Under the pieces are notes generated by a model, which saw only the letters and a program-made list of their open reading frames with translations, was not told where the DNA came from and did no database searches. Below are positions 33,140 through 40,851 of a stretch of 64,000 bases of DNA, piece after piece. The first letter of the stretch is position 1, and every line of letters starts with the position of its first letter. Origin of the DNA: 73-13 sp035555435 (GTDB taxonomy: Bacteria > Actinomycetota > Actinomycetes > Actinomycetales > Microbacteriaceae); assembly GCA_035555435.1 (NCBI GenBank), contig DATMGN010000017.1:14634-78633 (forward strand), written 5' to 3'. A program made the translations under genes and the position numbers.

Positions 33140-33325
33140 ATGGCCCGACAGTTCATTGCGATCGTCACCGTTGAGGACGGGACGACGTTCAATCAGATTC
33201 GAGAGGCGGCGCAGTCGTTCATCGAGTGTACGCCGATGTTCGTCGAGGCGGTTCGGTTCACGGAGGCGCGGGAGTATCGCCTTCCGCCACTTTCGGAGCC
33301 GACCCCATCCGTAGGGGAGGAATGA
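33140..33325 (+). CDS. hypothetical phage protein
   Basis: 61 residues (MARQFIAIVTVEDGTTFNQI...), probably one small alpha/beta domain. Ribosome site GAGGAATGAGAG upstream. Confidence 0.5.
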   Translation: MARQFIAIVTVEDGTTFNQIREAAQSFIECTPMFVEAVRFTEAREYRLPPLSEPTPSVGEE

Positions 33326-33328
33326 GAG

Positions 33329-33670
33329 ATGAAGCGCACCAATGAGATCCAGGGCACCCGACGACTTCCCGATCTCGACTACCGAGAGAACTTCTCCATG
33401 CGGAAGGACCCCCCAGGCACCTACGTCAAGATCGTGAACTTCCCGCCGATGGCGGTTGGGCCGACAAACCTCACGGGCGACCTTTGGTTCGTGATTACAC
33501 CGAATGGACTGCTTGGCAATCTCGGCAATCACACCGTGCGAGAGGAAGATGACGGCACGATCTCCGTGAATCCTGGGGATGGGTCCAGTAACAGCATTCT
33601 CGTCAACGGGGGTGAACAGGGCTCCTGGCATGGATACATCACTCGTGGCCTGTGGTGGAGCCTCGCATGA
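33329..33670 (+). CDS. hypothetical protein, DUF6527-like
   Basis: 113 residues. The stretch LWFVITPNGLLGNLGNHTVR, then DDGTISVNPG and SWHGYITRGLWWS follows the pattern of small phage DUF6527 proteins. Function unknown; the family name is a tentative match by eye. Confidence 0.5.
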   Translation: MKRTNEIQGTRRLPDLDYRENFSMRKDPPGTYVKIVNFPPMAVGPTNLTGDLWFVITPNGLLGNLGNHTVREEDDGTISVNPGDGSSNSILVNGGEQGSWHGYITRGLWWSLA

Positions 33671-34176
33671 CCGCCATCGACCTCGACGCGATCCGAGCAC
33701 GACACCGGAAGACCCGAGTGCAGGTCGGCTCCGAGACGCACGGTGGCCCACCGCAGTACGGCGACGTGTGCGTCCAGTCAGGGTGTGGTGTGGCGTGGCC
33801 CTGCGAGACTGCCGCGCTCCTGGCGGAGATTGACCGTCTCCTCGCCCTGGTGTCCGAACCGCCGACCGACGACGAGGTGAAGGCGCTGGTTGCCGTGCTT
33901 GACCCCGCAGATTCGTCGCGGCACAGCGGGCGTCTCTGGGCAGGTCGAAGCCTTCATGCTACTCAGGCCCAGGAGATTGCTAACGCGATCATCGCCGCTG
34001 GCTTCACCCGCCGCCCCATGCCGAGCGAGGACGAGATCGCTCGCGCGATGGCCGCTGCGATCAACTCGGAGACGGGACAGGAGTCCGGCTGGACGTTGAC
34101 GCCTGGCGGTGGAGAACGAATGGTCAGGATCTGCGCCGCCACTGCACTCGCCCTGTTCAAGGGAGCCGAGGGATGA
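33667..34176 (+). CDS. hypothetical phage protein
   Basis: 169 residues; CVQSGCGVAWPCETAALLAEI resembles a Cys-containing motif frequent in actinophage early proteins, followed by a helical part. ATGA overlaps at both ends. Confidence 0.55.
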   Translation: MTAIDLDAIRARHRKTRVQVGSETHGGPPQYGDVCVQSGCGVAWPCETAALLAEIDRLLALVSEPPTDDEVKALVAVLDPADSSRHSGRLWAGRSLHATQAQEIANAIIAAGFTRRPMPSEDEIARAMAAAINSETGQESGWTLTPGGGERMVRICAATALALFKGAEG

Positions 34177-34310
34177 CGTTCAAGATGCATCGCCGGACTG
34201 ACCCGGCGTGCCGCCGACACCGCGTACCGAGGTGGTGGTTCGACCGGTGGTGGTTCGACCGGAATCGCGGCTATAGCTGCCAGGTCTGCATGAAGGGGGC
34301 AGAGGGATGA
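34173..34310 (+). CDS. small Cys/His-rich protein with internal duplication
   Basis: 45 residues: HRRTDPACRRHRVPR, then WWFDRWWFDR encoded by two perfect 15-bp direct repeats (34231-34245, 34246-34260), then CQVCMKG. ATGA overlaps on both sides. Possibly a zinc-binding micro-protein. Confidence 0.5.
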   Translation: MTFKMHRRTDPACRRHRVPRWWFDRWWFDRNRGYSCQVCMKGAEG

Positions 34311-34663
34311 CCCCCGACGAGATGAAGGCGCTGATCGACAGTGTGGCCCACGATATTGTGGAGCACCGCTGGCCGCACGTCGATGCTGAGGTATTCGAGG
34401 AGCTTCGACAGGCGCATCTCGATCTCGCAGAGAAGATCGTCACCGAGGTCCTAGCCGCCCTGTCCGCTCACCCCGCCGAGGAGACGGACAGCGCACGACG
34501 ACTGCTGTGGATCATCGCTGATCGCAACATCGACGGCATCACAATCTCAGATGCGGAGCTTGTGGCCGTGCCGCGCTTGCCGGGGATCAGCGTCGAGCGC
34601 GACCTCGAACGGGGCGTCACGGTGATTCGCGCGGTCCCTACTGACAGGGAGGCCGACGCATGA
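34307..34663 (+). CDS. hypothetical phage protein
   Basis: 118 residues, mostly helical (DEMKALIDSVAHDIVEHRW, ELRQAHLDLAEKIVTEVLAA). No recognised domain; ATGA overlaps. Confidence 0.5.
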   Translation: MTPDEMKALIDSVAHDIVEHRWPHVDAEVFEELRQAHLDLAEKIVTEVLAALSAHPAEETDSARRLLWIIADRNIDGITISDAELVAVPRLPGISVERDLERGVTVIRAVPTDREADA

Positions 34664-35373
34664 TCGCCGACAGCGAGTTTCGCGATAGGAGAGACATGAA
34701 CACCCTGCTCGACGTCGACGCTGACGTGTCTATCCGTAAACTCGTCGCCCCGTGGTCTGACGTGCTGTCCCCGAAGGAAACCGGGACGGGTCGGTATCAG
34801 CCGGTCGATTACCCGCCACTGCTGGACATGCTCGATGAGGCGTGCCGATCAAATATTGGGGGTGTGCCGACTGGGGGTCGCTCGGACCCATCCGCACGGA
34901 ACCTACTGAACCTCGAGGCGCACATGCTTCGGGAGCATATTGACGGGACGGTGCGCGCGTGGCTTCGGGAACTGTCGAAAGCGCGTGCCGAGGTCGAGTT
35001 GAAGTCTGCTCTGGCGCAGCTCGCCGGAGTGCTGAACGCACACCATGCGGCGGGGACGATGCCGGATAGTGAGTGGGAGCGGATCAGCCGATTCTTCCCG
35101 CGGTGGTGTGACCGAATCTGGCAGTTGTTTGACCCGCCCGTCGTGAAGGAACTTGCGGGTGCGTGCCCTTCCTGCACGGAGACGACGTTCACGGGCCTCG
35201 ACGGGGCGAAGACAACGGCGCTCATCGCGTACTACTGGAAGGGCATCCGGCCGGAAGCAAAATGTCAGAGGTGCGGGGAACACTGGAGTGGCGAGCGGGC
35301 GTTGCTTGATCTCGGCTACCACCTGGGCGCAACGGTCGACGAGGACGCACTGCGAGAAATGGGAGTGCTGTGA
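34660..35373 (+). CDS. hypothetical phage protein with zinc-ribbon-like C-terminus
   Basis: 237 residues. The N-terminal two thirds are helical; the C-terminal third has CPSCTE and CQRCGEHW, 42 residues apart, as in zinc ribbons. Common in Microbacterium/Arthrobacter-type phages but without known function. Confidence 0.55.
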   Translation: MIADSEFRDRRDMNTLLDVDADVSIRKLVAPWSDVLSPKETGTGRYQPVDYPPLLDMLDEACRSNIGGVPTGGRSDPSARNLLNLEAHMLREHIDGTVRAWLRELSKARAEVELKSALAQLAGVLNAHHAAGTMPDSEWERISRFFPRWCDRIWQLFDPPVVKELAGACPSCTETTFTGLDGAKTTALIAYYWKGIRPEAKCQRCGEHWSGERALLDLGYHLGATVDEDALREMGVL

Positions 35374-36002
35374 GACTGCAAAAGGTCAGGATGAGAACCA
35401 CGAACGGGGAGTCCGAGATGCGGTTCTACTGCCGGTTGTGCCGCAGTCACATCTCACGTCCGTCCGCCTATGAGATCGATCATCGCAATCCCGGGATATG
35501 CGATCTCTGCTCAGAGCTTGTACTGAGTTTGATGCGCGACCACGGCTCAAAGTGGGCGACGCTGGACAAGCGGGAGTTTGAACAACGACTTGGCGAGGAC
35601 GAGCGCGAGAGGAAACACCGGAAGAGTGTTGAGCGCCTTGCGCGCGGGAGTACCGACCCTGGCTGGGTCTACTACGTCGAGCAGGGCGACCTCATCAAGA
35701 TCGGGTACTCCGCGAACCCGCTCGGCCGGATGAAGTCCTATGGCCCGACCGCCCATCTGATGGCGGTTCACCCAGGGACGCTCGCTCTCGAGAAAGAGAT
35801 CCATGCGCAGTTCCGCCGCTACCTCGCTCGCGGCAGGGAGTGGTTCTCTCGGCATGAAGTGGTCCTTGCCCATGTTGCAAGCGTCCGAGAGCGATTCGGC
35901 GACCCGTCCGTCTTCGCCTACGCCTACACGATTCCGCCAGAGAAACGTGGCTCCGGCGTGTCGCAGCGAAAAACATCAGCGCGCTTCCAACTCGTCAGGT
36001 AG
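35370..36002 (+). CDS. GIY-YIG-type (T5orf172/MUG113) nuclease domain protein
   Basis: 210 residues. An N-terminal zinc-type pair (CRLC...CDLC) precedes GWVYYVEQGDLIKIGYSANP, RMKSYGPTAHLMAVHPGTLA and EKEIHAQFRRYLARGREWFS, the T5orf172 version of the GIY-YIG fold. Likely a DNA endonuclease. GTG at 35370 overlaps the prior stop; ATG at 35391 or 35418 are alternatives. Confidence 0.72.
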   Translation: MRLQKVRMRTTNGESEMRFYCRLCRSHISRPSAYEIDHRNPGICDLCSELVLSLMRDHGSKWATLDKREFEQRLGEDERERKHRKSVERLARGSTDPGWVYYVEQGDLIKIGYSANPLGRMKSYGPTAHLMAVHPGTLALEKEIHAQFRRYLARGREWFSRHEVVLAHVASVRERFGDPSVFAYAYTIPPEKRGSGVSQRKTSARFQLVR

Positions 36003-36040
36003 ACTCGCGAGTACGCGCCATTAGTGCGCTCTGAATCGGG

Positions 36041-36068
36041 AAGCCTCGCCTCGAGCGGGGCTTTCGTC
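36041..36068 (+). terminator. rho-independent-like terminator
   Basis: GCCTCGC pairs with GCGGGGC (one G-T pair) around CTCGA and is followed by TTTCGT, 40-60 nt after the preceding stop codon. The remaining gap to 36218 has no gene I can support. Confidence 0.55.
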
Positions 36069-36217
36069 ATTCCCACGGCCGATCGCACGACGACGGCTCT
36101 TTTCGCCGTTGCGGCCCTGATCTTCCCGACTCCCGAGACACACTCACACCGCCCTGAGCGGTCATGCTCGCGAGATTGTCGGGATCACCCCTCACCCGCT
36201 CGCACGGGAGGTACAGC

Positions 36218-36445
36218 ATGTCCAAACTTGCGGAGCGTATCGCTCAGGCTCAACCGAAACCGCGTCTACGGTTGGATGATTGGTTCGCCGGCCTCGATGC
36301 TGAGGACCGTGCAGCCGTGCAGAACGTGGCACTCGACCCGGCATGGACGAACGTCATGCTGGTCTCATTCCTCGCAGGTGAGGGATTGGAGATCGGCAAG
36401 GACGCGGTGGCGGCGTGGAGGGCTCGCCTTGGGTTCCGTCGCTGA
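36218..36445 (+). CDS. hypothetical phage protein
   Basis: 75 residues (MSKLAERIAQAQPKPRLRLDDW...), helical; resembles the small protein that often precedes phage exonuclease or terminase genes. GGGAGG 6 nt before ATG. It overlaps the next frame by 17 nt. Confidence 0.55.
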   Translation: MSKLAERIAQAQPKPRLRLDDWFAGLDAEDRAAVQNVALDPAWTNVMLVSFLAGEGLEIGKDAVAAWRARLGFRR

Positions 36446-37259
36446 GCGGATCGCCGCTCTGACGCCTGCTGCTGCGAACGTCAAGATCCTCACGATCGAC
36501 GTTGAACGCCAGCGGGGTAAGTGGGAGATCGAAGGTTGGGAACCAACCTATAAGCGGGCTTGGTTCCCGATGGAGACGATGGTGCGCCGGCCGCGGATCA
36601 TGTGTTTCGCGGCGAAGTGGTACGGCTCCGATGATGTGATCTACGCGGATGAGCGTGGCTCGAACGGGCGCGGTACGGGTGGTGCACGACGCATGGTGCA
36701 GACCATGTGGGATCTATTGGATGCCGCCGACGTCGCGGTGACGTTCAATGGCGACAGGGCTGATATCCCGTGGATGAACGAAGAGTTCAAGTACGCGGGA
36801 CTACCGAAGCCGATGCCGTTCAAGTCAATCGACCTGTATAAGCAATCGAAACGGGTACGCGACCTGCCGTACAAGTCGCTGCGGTATCTCGCACGCGAGT
36901 TCGGATCACAGCAGAAACTCGAACACGACGGCCCCGACCTGTGGAAACTGTGCCTCGACGGCGACCCGGACGGGTGGACGTTGATGGAGGCGTACAACCG
37001 TCAGGATGTCATCGCGACCGAATCGCTTTGGCTCGACGAACTCCCCTGGTTGGACGGCGCAACCCACATGGGCATCCTCATCGGCGACGACAATGCGCGC
37101 CGATGCCCGAACTGTGGCGGCTCGAACTTGACACGCCACCACAAGCCAGCTCGAGCTCATGTGCGCGAGTACGAATCGTTCCGCTGTGACGACTGCGGCA
37201 CCCCTGTCCGGTCGAACATTCTCGTCGGCAAACCGCAATACACGCGGCCGATCCGTTGA
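36429..37259 (+). CDS. RNase H-like 3'-5' exonuclease with zinc finger
   Basis: 276 residues. VKILTIDVERQRGKWE (DxE), VAVTFNGDRADIPWM (NxxxxD) and YNRQDVIATESLWL (YxxxD) match the DnaQ/YprB-like exonuclease triad. A C-terminal CPNCGG...CDDCGTP finger follows. TTG at 36429 is the best available start. May proofread or process phage DNA; no phage DNA polymerase is present. Confidence 0.72.
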   Translation: MGSVAERIAALTPAAANVKILTIDVERQRGKWEIEGWEPTYKRAWFPMETMVRRPRIMCFAAKWYGSDDVIYADERGSNGRGTGGARRMVQTMWDLLDAADVAVTFNGDRADIPWMNEEFKYAGLPKPMPFKSIDLYKQSKRVRDLPYKSLRYLAREFGSQQKLEHDGPDLWKLCLDGDPDGWTLMEAYNRQDVIATESLWLDELPWLDGATHMGILIGDDNARRCPNCGGSNLTRHHKPARAHVREYESFRCDDCGTPVRSNILVGKPQYTRPIR

Positions 37260-37326
37260 CCGCTTTCCCACGCATTACCGCGTGATCCGCACCTAACGCT
37301 TGCAATCCCAATCAAGGGAGGCAGTG

Positions 37327-37389
37327 ATGTGTCCTGACTGCGAGCATGACCCCTGCCGTTGCCGAGTCCCGGAGACGGATTGTGTCTGA
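37327..37389 (+). CDS. 20-residue Cys-rich peptide
   Basis: MCPDCEHDPCRCRVPETDCV, preceded by AAGGGAGG and overlapping the next start by 8 nt. CPDC and CRC could bind zinc. Tiny, so the call is tentative. Confidence 0.35.
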   Translation: MCPDCEHDPCRCRVPETDCV

Positions 37390-37606
37390 CACGCCCGACT
37401 GGGTTCCTGACCCGCGTCCCGTACCTGCCGAACTCGAGCCCAACTACCGCGCCGTGCCGCCCGACCACACGATCAACCCCGCCGACCTCGACGAAGACCA
37501 GCATCCGACCTCCGCATGGTTGACCATCGGCGACGTTGTTGACACCGACACGTGGAAACGGCTCCGGGCGATGCTGCTGGACGAGATTAACCAAGACCGC
37601 GCATGA
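37382..37606 (+). CDS. hypothetical phage protein
   Basis: 74 residues from GTG at 37382 (VSDTPDWVPDPRPVPAELEP), Pro/Asp-rich N-terminus then a short helix. ATGA overlap with the next gene. Confidence 0.5.
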   Translation: MSDTPDWVPDPRPVPAELEPNYRAVPPDHTINPADLDEDQHPTSAWLTIGDVVDTDTWKRLRAMLLDEINQDRA

Positions 37607-38088
37607 TCCCCGTCGTCATCGGCTCACACCCTGACTCACCGTGGATCAAAGACTGGTCACCCCGCAAGATCGGCAATCGCCCCGTCTATGTGCATCGCAA
37701 CGGTGGATACGAACTCGCGGCCCTAAGAGCCGCCCCCTATAGCCGGTTCCTGTTCCTGCAGGACTCCTGCGAAGTCCTGCACCCGTCATTCTGGGATGTC
37801 ATCGACCACCTCGACGGCCCCTCGTGGCTATTCGGCTTACCCGGCATGTATCTCGGCGTGTACGACCACGCCGACCTCGCACCCATCCTGAACGAAGCGC
37901 CCGACCCGGTCGACAAAGCCATGTCGATCCAATGGGAGGGACGCATCCGAGAGCGGCTCCCATATCCGACGCTCTGGCCCGACGTCGTCGACGCATCCGG
38001 CCGGTACGAGGAACGTCACGGGCGCATGAACCTCGTATTAGAGAACGACCTCCTACGCAAGTGGAAAGGCAACTGGGGTCAAGGATGA
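37603..38088 (+). CDS. putative small glycosyltransferase-like protein
   Basis: 161 residues. IPVVIGSHPDSPWIKDW, RPVYVHRNGGYELAALRAA and FLFLQDSCEVLHPSFWDVID look like the first half of a GT-A glycosyltransferase, with DSC in the DXD position. The chain is short for a full enzyme. It overlaps a nucleotidyltransferase gene by 4 bp, consistent with sugar activation and transfer, but the assignment rests on pattern only. Confidence 0.45.
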   Translation: MIPVVIGSHPDSPWIKDWSPRKIGNRPVYVHRNGGYELAALRAAPYSRFLFLQDSCEVLHPSFWDVIDHLDGPSWLFGLPGMYLGVYDHADLAPILNEAPDPVDKAMSIQWEGRIRERLPYPTLWPDVVDASGRYEERHGRMNLVLENDLLRKWKGNWGQG

Positions 38089-38501
38089 GACACGCCATCA
38101 CGCTCGGCACGTTCGATCCGCTCCACGCCGGCCACCTCGGCCTATTCAGCCAATGTCGCCGACTCGCAGACACACTCACGGTCGCCGTCAACTCAGACGA
38201 CTTCGTGACGACGTACCGGGGCAAACCGCCTCTCATGCCCGAGTTTCACCGCATGGCTGTCATCGACGGCCTGCAGATGGTCAACTACGTCATTCTGAAC
38301 CGGGGCGGCGCACTGCAACGTGACGTCATCCTCGACTCAGGTGCGGACCTCATCGTCATCGGAGACGATTGGGCGGCGAAGGACTACTACGGGCAGCTCG
38401 GCATCACGCAAGGGTGGCTGGACGCCAACGGCATCCAACTCGTGTACGTGCCCCGCACCGGCGAATGGTCATCCACCGCCATTAAGACGCGAGCTACTTG
38501 A
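38085..38501 (+). CDS. cytidylyltransferase-family protein (TagD/GCT-like)
   Basis: 138 residues. LGTFDPLHAGHLGLFSQCRR contains the HxGH nucleotide-binding motif, DLIVIGDDW and the C-terminal EWSSTAIKTR (ISSTxxxR-like) complete the family pattern. Enzymes of this class make CDP-glycerol, CDP-ribitol or ADP-heptose-type donors. Its pairing with a glycosyltransferase-like gene suggests surface or virion modification. Confidence 0.8.
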   Translation: MRHAITLGTFDPLHAGHLGLFSQCRRLADTLTVAVNSDDFVTTYRGKPPLMPEFHRMAVIDGLQMVNYVILNRGGALQRDVILDSGADLIVIGDDWAAKDYYGQLGITQGWLDANGIQLVYVPRTGEWSSTAIKTRAT

Positions 38502-38799
38502 TCCCGACAGCCCGCCGAGCATTCACGACCCGCACCTGAGACGGAATCGTGAACACGTCGATGATCCATCCGATCGCGAAGACCCCCGCAGTCAACAGGT
38601 AGAGAATCCCCGTACCGACCTTCCCCAGGTAGAAACGGTGCCCACCGAACAAGCCGAGCAAAGCCCAGAACAGGTACGCGATACCCGTCGACTTCGGTGG
38701 CAACGGCGGACCATGCTGCGGCGCAGGAGCGGATACGTTCACAACGATGTGCGGTGCGTCCTGAGCAACCACAGGCGGCGTAACAGAAGCGTCAGTCAT
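38494..38799 (-). CDS. TM2-domain membrane protein (counter-oriented prophage gene)
   Basis: 101 residues. A Pro-rich cytoplasmic N-terminus is followed by the TM2 fold: STGIAYLFWALLGLFGGHRF, YLGKVGTGILYLLTAGVFAI, GWIIDVFTIP (G-x-H-RFYLGK-x-G and the DxxxIP motif). Minus strand within a long plus-strand region, with its own leaderless -10 (TAGGGT-N6-ATG), and its 3' end overlaps the cytidylyltransferase stop by 8 nt. Likely expressed in the lysogen; role unknown. Confidence 0.82.
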   Translation of the reverse strand: MTDASVTPPVVAQDAPHIVVNVSAPAPQHGPPLPPKSTGIAYLFWALLGLFGGHRFYLGKVGTGILYLLTAGVFAIGWIIDVFTIPSQVRVVNARRAVGIK

Positions 38800-38805
38800 G
38801 CCCAG

Positions 38806-38811
38806 ACCCTA
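38806..38811 (-). promoter_or_regulatory. -10 element of the TM2 gene
   Basis: TAGGGT on the minus strand, 6 nt from the ATG at 38799, the same spacing as at host leaderless genes. Confidence 0.5.
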
Positions 38812-38857
38812 GCGGCTGCCCCCACCCCGCGATAGACCGCAATAGGGGGGAGACGAC

Positions 38858-39115
38858 ATGGCACACCCCAAATACACCGGCGCCTACCTAGCTATCCGCC
38901 GAGCCTGGTCCGCCGTCGTCGCACGCGGAGACGCAACCTGCCACGAGCCCATCTGCCTCATGCCCAATAGGGCGATAGCCCCAGGGTCACGTTGGCACCT
39001 GAGCCACGACACCACAGGCACACGCATCCTCGGCCCATCACACGCCCGATGCAACACCAGCGAAGGCGCAACACGAGGCAACGCCGACCGAGCTTCACGG
39101 TTCCTCAAGCTCTGA
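38858..39115 (+). CDS. HNH endonuclease next to terminase
   Basis: 85 residues: CHEPICLMPNRAIAPGSRWH, LSHDTTGTRILGPSHARCNT gives the H-N-H/Cys pattern. Small HNH proteins beside the terminase assist DNA packaging in HK97-like phages. No separate small-terminase gene is recognisable, so this may be the missing partner; the cos site, if any, may lie in the AT-rich 39116-39205 gap. Confidence 0.82.
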   Translation: MAHPKYTGAYLAIRRAWSAVVARGDATCHEPICLMPNRAIAPGSRWHLSHDTTGTRILGPSHARCNTSEGATRGNADRASRFLKL

Positions 39116-39205
39116 CAACTCGCCAGATTCTTTTCATTTGCATAGACCTGACGACCCCGCCATCTTCTTTTTGTGTGTGAGAGGTGATTTCTCATCGCCG
39201 ACACG

Positions 39206-40699
39206 TTGAACCTGCGCGAAGTGCTCGAATCTCGCGGGGACCCGATGGATGCGATGCGGTCTGAGTGGCTGGCTGATCTGCGGGCGGTGCCGGAGGATTC
39301 CGCGCCGCCGTTGGCGATGTCGGGGACACATGCAGATGCGGTCGGCTCGTATGGCTGGGACTGTCTCGGATGGCTTAAGTCGCAGGGTTTGATGCGGAAG
39401 CCGCGGTGGTGGCAGGCGCTGGCGATTGTGCGTCAGTACGAGCATGATGCGGATGGCCGGCTGGTGTGGCGGGAGATCATCGAGTCTGGTCCGCGCCGGA
39501 TTGGGAAGTCGACGCGGCTTCGGGGGTCGGCGTTATGGCGTGTCGCGCACCCGGACGTGTTCGGTGAGGATCAGCTCGCGATGTTGGTGAGTAAGGATCT
39601 GGCGATTGGTCGTGAGATTCATTCGCGGTCGTGGCCGTGGGCGACGGGGCGTGGATGGAATGTCGTTCGGAACCTGACTCAGACTGAGGTTGGTACGGAT
39701 ACGGGCAGGTGGCTGCTGCGGTCGCATGATGCGGTGTACGGCTATGACGTCGGCTATGGGCAGGTCGATGAGTCGTGGGATGTGAAGCCGGCGGCGATTG
39801 AGGATGGTCTCGAGCCGGCGATGCTTGAGCGGGAGAGTCCGCAACTGCATTTGACGTCGACGGCCCATGTGAGGGCATCTTCGTTGATGCGTGGTCGGAT
39901 CACGGATGCGATCCTCGGCTTGCATGATGACACTCTCCTGCTGTTCTGGGGTGCGACCCCGGATGCGGATTTTGATGATCCTGCGGTGCGTCGGTCAGCG
40001 TCCCCGCATTGGTCGAAAGACCGTGAGGCGTTGGTCGAGCGCACCTATATTGCCGCGAAGTCTGGGGTTAGTGAGTTCGATGATCCTGATCCGGTGCGCG
40101 GTTGGGCGGCGCAATACCTGAACGTGTGGCCGATGCTGTTCGGTGATTCGGCGTCGAAGGTTCTTCCGAAGTGGGGTGACATTGCGGCTCCGGTGCGCGT
40201 GGGTCGTCCCAGTGGGCTGGGGGTGGCGACGGACCCGGATGGCACTTGGCTGTCGTTCGGTGCTGCGGTGGAGGGCGAGCCGCTACATCTCGGCCTGCTG
40301 ACTCGCCTTCCGGTGTCGCAGCGGCCGACGTTCATTGCGGAGGTTGCGCGCGTCTCGCACGAGTACGACTGCCCGGTGGTCATCGACAAGGGCGGCCCGG
40401 CGTCGTTCCTGATCTCAGACTTTGAGCGGGTTGGGATTCGCCTTGAGCTGATCGGCACCGATCGGTACGTCCAGTCGGTCGCGGACCTCGTGCAAGCGGT
40501 CGACGCTGACGAGGTCGAGCACGGCGGATACCCGGATTTGGATGCTGCGACGGTCGCGGCTGACTGGCGTTTGATTGGTGATCGGCGAGTGTTCGCTCGT
40601 CGCTCAGGTGACATTTCAGCCCTGGAGGCCGTCGCGCTCGCCCACCACGGTGCATTATCCGCCCCTGCGGTTCGCGACTGGATGAGCACATTCGGATGA
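39206..40699 (+). CDS. terL: terminase large subunit
   Basis: 497 residues. ATPase: Walker A-like SGPRRIGKST (near 94-103) and Walker B-like GQVDESWD (Asp188-Glu189); nuclease domain includes VATDPDGTW, VIDKGGP and DAATVAADW with the expected acidic residues. Packages DNA into proheads. The frame is closed by a TGA at 39185, and the only standard start is TTG at 39206, which is 21 nt from the nearest ribosome site (GAGAGG at 39179); an ATC at 39194 is better spaced. Confidence 0.92.
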   Translation: MNLREVLESRGDPMDAMRSEWLADLRAVPEDSAPPLAMSGTHADAVGSYGWDCLGWLKSQGLMRKPRWWQALAIVRQYEHDADGRLVWREIIESGPRRIGKSTRLRGSALWRVAHPDVFGEDQLAMLVSKDLAIGREIHSRSWPWATGRGWNVVRNLTQTEVGTDTGRWLLRSHDAVYGYDVGYGQVDESWDVKPAAIEDGLEPAMLERESPQLHLTSTAHVRASSLMRGRITDAILGLHDDTLLLFWGATPDADFDDPAVRRSASPHWSKDREALVERTYIAAKSGVSEFDDPDPVRGWAAQYLNVWPMLFGDSASKVLPKWGDIAAPVRVGRPSGLGVATDPDGTWLSFGAAVEGEPLHLGLLTRLPVSQRPTFIAEVARVSHEYDCPVVIDKGGPASFLISDFERVGIRLELIGTDRYVQSVADLVQAVDADEVEHGGYPDLDAATVAADWRLIGDRRVFARRSGDISALEAVALAHHGALSAPAVRDWMSTFG

Positions 40700-40707
40700 G
40701 GAGTGTC

Positions 40708-40851
40708 ATGCCTACGATCCTGCTCGAGCTCGTCGCTGTGCTCGCCCTTGTGGCGTTCGCTGTCGTTACGTGGTGGCCCGCCGCTCTTCTTGTCGTCGCG
40801 CTCAGCGCCGGTTTCGTTGCTTGGAATCTGAATCGGGAGGGTCGTCGATGA
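40708..40851 (+). CDS. small two-helix membrane protein
   Basis: 47 residues (MPTILLELVAVLALVAFAVV..., then a second helix and NLNREGRR tail). GGAG before the ATG, ATGA overlap with the portal gene. Unusual in this position; function unknown. Confidence 0.5.
   Translation: MPTILLELVAVLALVAFAVVTWWPAALLVVALSAGFVAWNLNREGRR

Noticed and set aside
36024..36428. Long N-terminal extension of the exonuclease gene
   Set aside because: It would cover a terminator-like hairpin and the whole of the well-supported gene at 36218-36445.
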